Source: Acidobacteriota bacterium
GTDB taxonomy: Bacteria; Acidobacteriota; Terriglobia; UBA7540
Assembly: GCA_021827255.1 (NCBI GenBank)
Contig: JAKAWO010000062.1
Location: forward strand, 1 to 11,797
Reading direction: 5' to 3'
Length of the DNA stretch: 11,797 nt
In this document: piece by piece, positions 5,851 to 11,741 of the stretch
How positions within the stretch are numbered: position 1 is the stretch's first letter
How the letters are laid out: the number at the start of each line of letters is the position of its first letter
Notes under the pieces: generated by a model
Database searches by the model: none
Seen by the model: the letters and a program-made list of their open reading frames with translations, nothing else
What the model was told of the DNA's origin: nothing
Made by a program: the position numbers and the translations under genes

Positions 5851-7428
5851 TCAAGGTTTCTGCGGCTGCGCCGTCTGCGGCTTTCTTTTTCCAAAGAGGC
5901 CCTGAAGGGTGTTTAGAAAGCCGGAGCTTTTCTGCGTCGAGGAGCCGGAAACGCCTTTTCCAAGCGCGGCCGGTAAGTTGCCCAATCCACCCGCGGCGCC
6001 TCGCAACAGGAAGCGAGGATTATCCAACGTCCCCTTCAGGTCAAATGGAAAAGAGAGAGCGCCGTTGCTGTACGTGGCGCCCAGCACGCCCGCCAGCACA
6101 TTGGTAATCCCCGTCTGGCCCGCATTCAGCTTGGCGATGCCCGTGTAGTCGAGATTCCCCGGACCGACCAGCGCCATTCGGCCCGCGCCATCAACGTCCA
6201 CTCCGTTGCCGACGATGGCGATTTGCCTGCTCCGGATGGTTCCCTGGGCGATATCCAGATCAGCGGAAATGGAAGAGAAGGAAGACGGATCGCCCGCCGC
6301 AGATCCGAGCTGTGCCACGCGAGCCAATAGCATAAGGTTCCTGTTCAACTGCAAGCTGGGCAATTTCCCGTTGCGGACACTAACCTGGCCAACGCCGTTC
6401 AATCCTGAGAGCGGGTCGGGGGATCGAGCCATGTCGCCGGTCAGCTTCATGGTTCCGTCCATGGTTCCGCTCATCTTTCCGCGCGCCTGGGGAAAAGATT
6501 CGAGCAAGCGCGCCACGTCCACGCCGCGGATCTGAACGTCGGTTGCATAGTGCAGGTTGGGGCCGGCGAAATCGAGCGCCAGCGTTCCCGTGGCTTGACC
6601 CCCGTCCAACTTCATGCGGATCTCATCGAGCAGGATTTTCTTGGCATAGATCCGGATTTTGGATTTGAACGCTGTACACTGGAGCGTATCGAATTGAAGC
6701 GAGTCAGCCTTGAGCGATCCCTGCGCGGCAAGCTGGGGAGGGATTTCCGCCGCATAGGCGGTTGAAAGCAGCTCGCCCGGAAAGCGTCCCGGGGAGGATG
6801 AATCGGCCGCTGGCTCGGCCGGTCGGGCGCCGCTTGGCCCCAAAGCACTCAAATCAACATTGTGGAGTTCACTCGAGATCCCTCGCCCTTGCAGATAGAT
6901 CGGGCCCTGGCGGCCCGAGGGGAGAAGATTCGCCATCGTCCACTCTCCGTGCTCGATCCTGAGATTGGAAATCACTCCCAAGGTAAACATCGAAGAGTCC
7001 TGCGAACCGCCCGGTCGGCTCGCCGGGCGAGCCGGGCTTTCGTAGTTCCAATGGCCTTGTGCATCGGAAATCAGGTGCAGTTCCGGATTCTGGAGATCGA
7101 GCGAGGTGATCTCCACTTGGCGGTTCCATAACGCCCTGGCGTTCACCATCGCGTAAATACTTTTCGCTTTAAGAAAGTCGCCTGACGGGAAGCCCTTCGG
7201 GTTCCCCATCTCAAAATTGTCCACTCGAATGGAAACTGATGGGAACAGCGTCAGCGCCATATGGCCGATTCGCACCGGCTTGCCCGTCTCAGCCTGAAGT
7301 CGAGCCTCAACCTGGGAACGATAGCGATTGATGTTCACCAGAGCCGGCACGACGAAAGTGGCGACCACAAGCAAGACCACCAGGATGGAGCCCGCAATGA
7401 GTAGAACCTTTTTGCTGCGCACTGACAT
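5851..7428 (-). CDS. AsmA-family envelope protein
   Basis: AsmA-like proteins are inner-membrane anchored, with a large periplasmic beta-rich domain linked to outer-membrane assembly and lipid transport. The 525-residue product starts with basic 'MSVRSKK', then one membrane helix (about 8-28). It continues 'ALVNINRYRSQVEARLQAET' and 'PVRIGHMALTLFPSVSIRVD', the typical AsmA N-terminal domain. Next come a Pro/Ser/Ala-rich linker, a translocation-type beta region ('QIRGVDVARLLESFP', 'GKMSGTMDGTMKLTGD') and the C-terminal AsmA domain, with 'NRNLMLLARVAQ', 'NGALSFPFDLKGTLDNPRFL' and a basic Gln/Pro-rich end. The ATG at 7428 is preceded by AGGGAGG at 6 nt spacing. The open frame reaches back to 7473, but those 15 residues would cover that ribosome site. 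Its own promoter lies at 7539-7566. Substrate and partners are unknown. The length is similar to E. coli AsmA (about 617) but shorter. Confidence 0.88.
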   Translation of the reverse strand: MSVRSKKVLLIAGSILVVLLVVATFVVPALVNINRYRSQVEARLQAETGKPVRIGHMALTLFPSVSIRVDNFEMGNPKGFPSGDFLKAKSIYAMVNARALWNRQVEITSLDLQNPELHLISDAQGHWNYESPARPASRPGGSQDSSMFTLGVISNLRIEHGEWTMANLLPSGRQGPIYLQGRGISSELHNVDLSALGPSGARPAEPAADSSSPGRFPGELLSTAYAAEIPPQLAAQGSLKADSLQFDTLQCTAFKSKIRIYAKKILLDEIRMKLDGGQATGTLALDFAGPNLHYATDVQIRGVDVARLLESFPQARGKMSGTMDGTMKLTGDMARSPDPLSGLNGVGQVSVRNGKLPSLQLNRNLMLLARVAQLGSAAGDPSSFSSISADLDIAQGTIRSRQIAIVGNGVDVDGAGRMALVGPGNLDYTGIAKLNAGQTGITNVLAGVLGATYSNGALSFPFDLKGTLDNPRFLLRGAAGGLGNLPAALGKGVSGSSTQKSSGFLNTLQGLFGKRKPQTAQPQKP

Positions 7429-7538
7429 GGCATGCCTCCCTCCTGCCCCTCGAGTGTTCGCGGGCTGGGCCAAACGCCCGCCCTGGGTGAATTCCGCGAC
7501 CCTGGTGGGGCAGGAAATACCCCGCCTCCGAATTCTAC

Positions 7539-7566
7539 ATCATGCGAAGCAGGCGCGCTCTGTCAA
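7539..7566 (-). promoter_or_regulatory. Sigma-70-type promoter of the AsmA-family gene
   Basis: Minus strand: TTGACA (7561-7566), 16 bp, CATGAT (7539-7544, 4 of 6). The perfect -35 overlaps the TGA stop codon of the upstream gene. The predicted start near 7532 gives a leader of about 104 nt, which contains a GGGG/CCCC pairing (7507-7523) and two GAATTC palindromes about 40 bp apart. Confidence 0.5.
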
Positions 7567-8153
7567 CGCGAAGCAGCGGCAGGCGCGGGCTGGGACGGCA
7601 AGGCGCGAGTAAATCGGGCCTTGTAGTAGTCGAAAAAAGGCCGCCCTGGCGGCGCCACTTGCACGGCTTCAATAAACCCGGAGTCACCGGCGCGCTCAAT
7701 GCTGCGGCGAAACAGCCATCCGGACGGCGGCCGGAGCCCTCCCGAAAAGTTGAACCGGATATCGGGCCCGTCGGCCGTCACTTCGTAGAGGGTCAGGAAG
7801 CCCGTCGAGGAGTAAGTCTGGAGGATGTAAGGAGGTCTCGGATGAGGCTCCGTGAGAATCCCCATCCAGGATTCTTGGGTGGCCGGAGCGGTCTTGGTGG
7901 CTTGCCAGGAAATGCTTTCGCGAAAAATCATAATTCGCTTGTGCAGGGCGTAGGAGACGGAAAGCCGCAGCTCGCCTCGGGGGCTGACGCCGGTCGTCTG
8001 GCCTGTCCAATTACCTACGAGCCAGGCGAGAGGCGAGAAATCCGGCCGCGGTGGAACAGGGATGGTGTAGGTGGAGGGTTCCTTGTGCTTGCCAAACGTC
8101 GGCGAGCAAAAACTAAGCAGCAAAAGGCCCACGCCGATCCGCTTCATGGTCAT
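7563..8153 (-). CDS. Small exported protein of unknown function
   Basis: I do not recognise this 196-residue protein with certainty. It begins with a signal peptide ('MTMKRIGVGLLLLSFCSPTFG', cleavage probably after G21), so it should be exported. The cysteine at 16 does not sit in a proper lipobox. The mature part has 'PLAWLVGNWTGQTTG' (41-55) followed by alternating hydrophobic strands, for example 'IMIFRESISW' (74-83), 'YILQTYSSTGFLTLYEVT' (109-126) and 'DIRFNFSGG' (131-139). This resembles small beta-barrel families whose first strand reads 'L.GtW.G' (DUF1579, nitrobindin/THAP4-like, lipocalin-like). A ligand cannot be deduced and no nitrobindin histidine is obvious. The ATG at 8153 is chosen because it forms a 4-bp ATGA overlap with the methyltransferase stop and has GGGAG just upstream. 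The open frame upstream of it is a shadow of the methyltransferase gene. Co-translation with the methyltransferase is likely. Confidence 0.75.
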   Translation of the reverse strand: MTMKRIGVGLLLLSFCSPTFGKHKEPSTYTIPVPPRPDFSPLAWLVGNWTGQTTGVSPRGELRLSVSYALHKRIMIFRESISWQATKTAPATQESWMGILTEPHPRPPYILQTYSSTGFLTLYEVTADGPDIRFNFSGGLRPPSGWLFRRSIERAGDSGFIEAVQVAPPGRPFFDYYKARFTRALPSQPAPAAASR

Positions 8154-8866
8154 AAAGCTCCCGGGCCGGACGGCACCAACGGTCCGCGCACAAACCCTAA
8201 GTGCGTGCGCCGATGCGTAAAGACTCTCGCTGTGTCCAGCCCTGCGCGCGTCAGCAAATTGTTGAGTTCCCGAACCGTGTAAGCTGCGTGAACGGAGTCT
8301 CGGTAGAGCTTCCTCATTAACCCGGAGTAATACCGCCCATGCCACCAAATGTGCAAGGGAAAAAGAGGACGGGACGGGCGGCGGAGGTCACGCGCCAAAA
8401 TGATGCCGTAGGGGCGGGCCACGCGAGCCATTTCCCGCAGCATCTGAACCGGGTCGGCAAGATGGTGCAAAACTGAATTGGAAATCACCAAGTCGAAGCT
8501 GGCGTCAGGGAAACACAAGTGGGTGCCATCCGCCTTGAGGAATGAAGTCTGTCCGGAAAGTCCTTGCGCCTCCGCCGCCCGCCGGGCGCGCAGGATCATG
8601 GCGGCGGAGCGGTCCACCCCGGTCACTTGAAGGTTGGGCGCCCTCCGCGCCAGTTTGAGCGCGATGCCTCCCGGTCCGCATCCAACGTCCAGCAAGCGGC
8701 TGGGTCGGGCATGGCCTCGCGTGAGGAGGGTCATCGCCTGCTCCACCAGGGTCTCATCCAGCGCATCGAGATACTCTTGGGCCGCAGCCAGCGCATAGGC
8801 CTCCGCCTCGGTCTCGTCATTCATCACCTCCGGCTCGGGCTTTCGGGGCAGGACCAACCAACTCAT
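8150..8866 (-). CDS. Class I SAM-dependent methyltransferase
   Basis: Cytoplasmic methyltransferase of 238 residues; the substrate is unknown. SAM-binding motif I is 'LLDVGCGPGG' (58-67). The acidic residue after strand 2 is D85 in 'VTGVDRSAAM'. Motif II/III is 'KADGTHLCFPDASFDLVIS' (111-129), followed by 'NSVLHHLADP' (130-139) and 'MLREMARVARPYGIILARD' (142-160). This layout is that of the Methyltransf_11/25 (UbiE-like) group. The C-terminal half has an aromatic 'HIWWHGRYYSGLMRKLY' (172-188) and 'YTVRELNNLLTRAGL' (196-210). The N-terminus 'LPRKPEPEVMNDETEAEAYA' (6-25) is acidic and looks like a cap segment. The start at 8866 has only a distant AAGGA, so it is less secure than the gene itself. 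It follows the CBS gene by 83 bp and overlaps the exported protein downstream. Confidence 0.88.
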   Translation of the reverse strand: MSWLVLPRKPEPEVMNDETEAEAYALAAAQEYLDALDETLVEQAMTLLTRGHARPSRLLDVGCGPGGIALKLARRAPNLQVTGVDRSAAMILRARRAAEAQGLSGQTSFLKADGTHLCFPDASFDLVISNSVLHHLADPVQMLREMARVARPYGIILARDLRRPSRPLFPLHIWWHGRYYSGLMRKLYRDSVHAAYTVRELNNLLTRAGLDTARVFTHRRTHLGFVRGPLVPSGPGAL

Positions 8867-8930
8867 GTTCGCGCTGCGAGGTTCCTTGCGGTAACTCGCC
8901 GGAGCTCGATAACCTGGGGAATCTCGAACC

Positions 8931-8946
8931 GCGCGCTCCCGCGCGC
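8931..8946. repeat. GC-rich hairpin between the CBS and methyltransferase genes
   Basis: GCGCGC, a 4-base loop and GCGCGC; on the minus strand the loop reads GGGA, a GNRA-type tetraloop. It begins 3 bp after the CBS stop codon. No T-run follows, so an mRNA 3'-end stabiliser, processing hairpin or non-canonical terminator are all possible. Confidence 0.35.
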
Positions 8947-8949
8947 CGG

Positions 8950-9375
8950 CTAGGTTTGGGCTTCTTGCTCCCGCGTCAGGTAAATCAGAAGTCTGAGCAT
9001 ATCGGTTGTAGTGATGACTCCCTTCAATTGGCCGTCTTCAACCACCGGCAGGCAACCGATGTGGTGAGTGAAAAGAAGACGAGCTGCTTCGGTCACCGGC
9101 TGTTGCGGATTCACGGTGAGCGGATTGCGGGTCATCACTTTCGACACCGAAGTGGATTCGAGAACCCGGTTGTACTCGTCCGGCCCGCCCCGCTCCATCA
9201 TGGAGGGAAGAAGCTGCCGGACGTCACCCTCCGTGACGATGCCCACCAGTTTGTTCTCCGCCAGGACCGGCAGGTGGCGGAAGTGGGTTCGCCTAAAAGT
9301 CAGGGTCGTCTCGAGGAGATTATCTTGCCCGTCAATCGTGGCGACGTCCGAAGTCATGAAATCCCGAACCATCAT
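8950..9375 (-). CDS. Stand-alone CBS-domain pair protein
   Basis: A protein of 141 residues made almost wholly of two CBS domains, which together form a Bateman module that usually binds adenine nucleotides. CBS 1 spans about 3-58: 'VRDFMTSDVATIDGQDNL', 'FRHLPVLAENKLVGIVTEGDV'. CBS 2 spans about 76-135: 'VSKVMTRNPLTVNPQQPV', 'IGCLPVVEDGQLKGVITTTDMLRLL'. The T-x-x-D ends of each repeat ('TEGD', 'TTTD') are the usual ribose-phosphate contacts. No other domain is attached, so it probably regulates a partner or acts as an energy sensor. The partner cannot be named from the context. The ATG at 9375 has GAGGGGG about 6 nt upstream; a second ATG follows directly. It sits 56 bp after the PilZ gene and 83 bp before the methyltransferase on the same strand, so a shared transcript is plausible. 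Confidence 0.92.
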   Translation of the reverse strand: MMVRDFMTSDVATIDGQDNLLETTLTFRRTHFRHLPVLAENKLVGIVTEGDVRQLLPSMMERGGPDEYNRVLESTSVSKVMTRNPLTVNPQQPVTEAARLLFTHHIGCLPVVEDGQLKGVITTTDMLRLLIYLTREQEAQT

Positions 9376-9391
9376 GAAGCGCCCCCTCGCC

Positions 9392-9411
9392 GGGCGGCAG
9401 GATGGCCGCCC
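9392..9411. repeat. GC-rich hairpin between the PilZ and CBS genes
   Basis: GGGCGGC (9392-9398), a 6-nt loop, then GCCGCCC (9405-9411): a perfect 7-bp stem. On the minus strand it lies 20 nt after the PilZ stop and about 10 nt before the ribosome binding site of the CBS gene. It has no T-run, so it is more likely a leader or processing structure than an intrinsic terminator. Confidence 0.4.
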
Positions 9412-9431
9412 CGCTCAGCCTTCCTGGGACC

Positions 9432-9791
9432 CTAGCAGGAATCGGGAGGAAACTTGATTTCCCAGAAACCTTGCTGGTCAATGATCTCAAAGCCGAGCTC
9501 AATACCTTGCGGCGTTTTTTCAGCGGACGTCCAAGCCACCCGCGCGTGAGCCACTTGAGCTTTCCCGCGCATGCGGATCTCCATAATCGCGCCCACCCGC
9601 AAATTCAGATGAGTGCGAACCATGCCGCCATGCAGACTCACCATAATAGTCTCAACGTTCTCCCAGTCCGCGGCGGGATCGGGATCCGCCGAGCCGATGA
9701 TTAAAGGCAAGCGGAGCAAAATCCGACCGCTCCGCCGTCGCAACGGCGGGTTGAGTTTAGAATTATCGGTCATGATCGCAGGGCTCGTCAC
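9432..9791 (-). CDS. PilZ-domain-like protein (atypical)
   Basis: A protein of 119 residues that looks like a single PilZ beta-barrel, a fold that often binds the second messenger c-di-GMP. 'RRSGR' (19-23) fits the R-x-x-x-R motif, followed by 'ILLRLPLIIG' (24-33). The second motif (D/N-x-S-x-x-G) appears as 'MVSLHG' (50-55), so the acidic or amide residue is replaced by methionine. The barrel continues with 'GAIMEIRM' (67-74), 'VAHARVAWT' (80-88) and 'GIELGFEI' (96-103), then the tail 'FWEIKFPPD' (109-117), which I associate with acidobacterial PilZ-like proteins. The start chosen is GTG at 9791 because GGAGG lies 5 nt upstream; an ATG at 9773 (113 residues) is possible but has no good ribosome site. 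It heads the minus-strand PilZ, CBS, methyltransferase, exported-protein run. Binding of c-di-GMP is uncertain. Confidence 0.75.
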   Translation of the reverse strand: MTSPAIMTDNSKLNPPLRRRSGRILLRLPLIIGSADPDPAADWENVETIMVSLHGGMVRTHLNLRVGAIMEIRMRGKAQVAHARVAWTSAEKTPQGIELGFEIIDQQGFWEIKFPPDSC

Positions 9792-9830
9792 CCTTCCCTC
9801 CGCTGCCCTCGGAGGTCGAACGCAAGGTTG

Positions 9831-9839
9831 ATAATAGCA
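9831..9839 (-). promoter_or_regulatory. Extended -10 promoter candidate for the PilZ-led gene run
   Basis: Minus strand TGCTATTAT: a TG-N extended -10 with hexamer TATTAT (5 of 6), about 40 nt before the GTG start at 9791. No strong -35 is seen, which an extended -10 can tolerate. It lies in the 235-bp spacer shared with the divergent Trm112/GT9 pair. Confidence 0.35.
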
Positions 9840-9968
9840 TAGTGGCATTCCGGCGGCGAAACCCTGACCCTCCTGCGCCCGCGCTGAGCGATCTCCGTCC
9901 CCAGGAGTTCCTTTCCGAATCCTGATCGCCAGGCGCGGGGCTTGAATCGAGTGGAGGAGCCGCGCGCC

Positions 9969-9997
9969 TTGCGAAGGGCCAACGGCTCTGATAGATT
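9969..9997 (+). promoter_or_regulatory. Candidate promoter of the Trm112-GT9 pair
   Basis: TTGCGA (9969-9974), 17 bp, TAGATT (9992-9997); both hexamers match 4 of 6. Transcription would start near 10004, about 23 nt before the ATG at 10027, with AGGAG at 10015-10019 as the ribosome binding site. Confidence 0.35.
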
Positions 9998-10026
9998 TGT
10001 GACATCAAGGTCTTAGGAGTTCGATC

Positions 10027-10200
10027 ATGGCCATCAGCCAGGAACTGCTCGATATTCTGGTTTGCCCGGAATGCAAGGTCGCCGTCAAGCTGACGCCCGA
10101 CGGCCACGGTCTGAAGTGCAGCCAGTGCAGGCGGGTCTATCCCATCGAAGACGATATCCCTGTCATGCTGGTGGATGAAGCCAAAATTGAACCGGAGTAG
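10027..10200 (+). CDS. Trm112/UPF0434 (YcaR-like) zinc protein
   Basis: A small gene of 57 residues. The product reads 'MAISQELLDILVCPECKVAV', then 'LKCSQCRRVYPIEDDIPVML' at 29-48, the standard pattern of the Trm112-like UPF0434 family (E. coli YcaR). C13, C16, C31 and C34 form a four-cysteine zinc site, and 'YPIEDDIPVML' is the family signature. The ATG has AGGAG 7 nt upstream, an excellent ribosome site. Eukaryotic and archaeal Trm112 proteins activate methyltransferases. In E. coli ycaR lies between lpxK and kdsB in a lipopolysaccharide cluster. Here the next gene begins 5 bp after the stop and is a GT9 glycosyltransferase, again an envelope-sugar setting. A role as partner or stabiliser of an envelope or methyltransferase enzyme is inference. 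Confidence 0.9.
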   Translation: MAISQELLDILVCPECKVAVKLTPDGHGLKCSQCRRVYPIEDDIPVMLVDEAKIEPE

Positions 10201-10205
10201 GCCGG

Positions 10206-11324
10206 GTGAACCCTCCCGAGCCGCCATCTTGCCTCCTCTCCGATCTGCCGCACGAAGCTCGCATTCTGATCGTGCGGCTTCGCTCCATCGGCGACATCAT
10301 TCTGCTGACGCCGGCGCTCCAGGCTCTGAAGGAGTGGCGCCGAGACCTTCGCATCACGGTCCTGGTTGAATCCAGATTTCGTGAATTGCTGGAGATGATC
10401 CCTGACGTGGACGAAGCGCTGACGCTCGGAGATCAACCCGGCAACGACGGTTCTGGCCTTCAAGTTACGCGGGCAGTCCGCCGGCAAAGGTTCCAGTTGT
10501 GTCTCAACCTTCACGGCGGCCCGACCAGCAGTTTGCTGACCGCGCTCAGCGGGGCCCGGTGGAAGGCCGGCTTCGCGCACTTCCGAATGCGGCGGATTTA
10601 CAACCTCCTCATTCCCGACGCGCGGACCATCCTCCATCAGCCGCGCATTCACACGGCGGAGCATCAGGCGTCAGCTTTTTTTTGGATGGGAATGCCGCAG
10701 CGCTCGCTGCCCCGCGCGCGGCTGGCCGTGCAACCGGAGGATAAGGACTGGTGGGAGGCCGAGCGCGTGCTTCTTGATCTTCCCGTGGAGCGTCCTTATG
10801 GGGTGCTTCATCCGGCGGCGCTTTATCCCACCAAGCAATGGGCGCCGGAAAAGTTTGCAAGGCTCGGCCAATACCTGGATCAGCAAGCTGGCGTGACGCC
10901 GCTCTTCGTCGTCGGGCCGGGCGAGTCCGAAACGCTCGACGCCGTTGAGCGCGCCCGCCAAGCTCCCGTTCGGCGGCTCGAGGGCGCAACCCTCGGCCAA
11001 CTGGCCGCCGCGCTTTCGGGCGCGCGGCTCTTGGTTGGAAATGACAGCGGACCAGCCCACATGAGCCAAGCGCTCGAAGTGCCGACCGCGGTTATCTTTG
11101 GCTCATCGAGCTCGGCCATTTGGGGTCCGTGGCCGATCGAGGAACGCGGCCGGCGAGCCTGGGTGGTTCAAAACCCTTTTGATTGCAACCCCTGCCCCGG
11201 TGACCGGTGCTATCGCTACGACCGGCCCCAATGTATCCTTTCCGTCACCTTCGACCAAGTGCGAGAGGCCGTCGAAAACCTGCTCAGCACGACCGCTAAA
11301 CCCTTAGCTGGGACGGGACACTAA
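10206..11324 (+). CDS. Glycosyltransferase family 9 (ADP-heptose:LPS heptosyltransferase-like)
   Basis: Cytoplasmic GT-B enzyme that adds a heptose or related sugar to the lipopolysaccharide core or another envelope glycan. Seen in the 372-residue product are 'ILIVRLRSIGDIILLTPAL' (20-38; D30 matches the conserved Asp near the N-terminus of WaaC/WaaF), 'LCLNLHGG' (98-105), 'GVLHPAALYPTKQWAPEKFA' (199-218; K210 in the nucleotide-sugar site) and 'LLVGNDSGPAHMSQAL' (275-290, the GT9 signature). A cysteine cluster, C327, C330, C335 and C343 (C-x2-C-x4-C-x7-C), precedes the final helix. Such a cluster is common in GT9 enzymes and might be structural. The start is GTG at 10206, with GGAG 8 nt upstream inside the end of the Trm112 gene. 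The stop shares 4 bp with the converging downstream gene. The exact donor and acceptor cannot be told, so no waa symbol is given. Confidence 0.92.
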   Translation: MNPPEPPSCLLSDLPHEARILIVRLRSIGDIILLTPALQALKEWRRDLRITVLVESRFRELLEMIPDVDEALTLGDQPGNDGSGLQVTRAVRRQRFQLCLNLHGGPTSSLLTALSGARWKAGFAHFRMRRIYNLLIPDARTILHQPRIHTAEHQASAFFWMGMPQRSLPRARLAVQPEDKDWWEAERVLLDLPVERPYGVLHPAALYPTKQWAPEKFARLGQYLDQQAGVTPLFVVGPGESETLDAVERARQAPVRRLEGATLGQLAAALSGARLLVGNDSGPAHMSQALEVPTAVIFGSSSSAIWGPWPIEERGRRAWVVQNPFDCNPCPGDRCYRYDRPQCILSVTFDQVREAVENLLSTTAKPLAGTGH

Positions 11325-11719
11325 AACGGCGAGTAGGCAATCCCTTTCGTTTTGCGGTCCACCACCAGGTCAAGCGGCGGGTCCTCATTGTTAATGCGGA
11401 CGCTTACCACAACTTCCCGGCTTCCCTCCGATTGGGTGTGGACAATCACAAAATTGGCAATCTTTCCGTAATCGCCCTGCGGTCCCCAATCGTGCATAAA
11501 GTCCTGGTACGTATATTCCCGCGAAGGCTGCCAAATCCTGTAGGCTTGCTGATAGTTTCCCTTTTGCACCTGGGTGAGAAATTCTTTGATGACCGCTTCC
11601 TCCGGGTAATTGTGGAATGCGTAATAAGTCAACCCGCCGACGATAACGACGGCCACCGCCAGCAAGACATACTTGCGAATTGCCTTCTTCGGCTTAGGGG
11701 GCTTAGCATCCAGGAGCAT
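11321..11719 (-). CDS. Membrane-anchored protein of unknown function
   Basis: I do not recognise a named function. The 132-residue product has a basic, proline/lysine-rich cytoplasmic start (1-16), one membrane helix ('YVLLAVAVVIVGGLTYYAF', 17-35) and a C-terminal domain outside the membrane. That domain includes 'EEAVIKEFLTQVQKGNYQQA' (40-59), 'EYTYQDFMHDWGPQGDYGKI' (68-87) and strands 'NFVIVHT' (89-95) and 'EVVVSVRIN' (102-110). 'V..FL..VQ.GNYQ.AY' resembles helix openings in NTF2-like or DUF4878-type anchored proteins, so a small cone-shaped alpha+beta domain is likely. The ATG at 11719 has TGGAGG about 5 nt upstream. The frame stays open to the right edge, so a longer protein cannot be fully excluded. 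Its TAG interlocks with the TAA of the converging GT9 gene, leaving no room for a terminator. Confidence 0.75.
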   Translation of the reverse strand: MLLDAKPPKPKKAIRKYVLLAVAVVIVGGLTYYAFHNYPEEAVIKEFLTQVQKGNYQQAYRIWQPSREYTYQDFMHDWGPQGDYGKIANFVIVHTQSEGSREVVVSVRINNEDPPLDLVVDRKTKGIAYSPF

Positions 11720-11741
11720 GAGGGCCTCCAGGGAAAAGGGG

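Noticed and set aside
5150..5905. Open reading frame of 251 codons antisense to the cax gene
   Set aside because: The minus strand encodes an unmistakable CAX antiporter with both alpha-repeat motifs; the antisense product has no recognisable feature and crosses gene boundaries.
7542..8282. Open reading frame of 246 codons antisense to the exported protein and methyltransferase
   Set aside because: It spans two real minus-strand genes and an ATGA junction; the product is Arg/Gly-rich noise typical of a GC-rich shadow frame.
8154..8348. Longer version of the exported protein starting at 8348
   Set aside because: The extra 65 residues are out-of-frame methyltransferase sequence and would hide the signal peptide; the ATGA overlap supports 8153.
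10676..10683. Run of eight T in the GT9 gene, considered as a phase-variation tract
   Set aside because: It encodes Phe-Phe in an intact frame, and an equal run of eight A occurs in tatC (3398-3405), so the length is not special to a surface-glycan gene.
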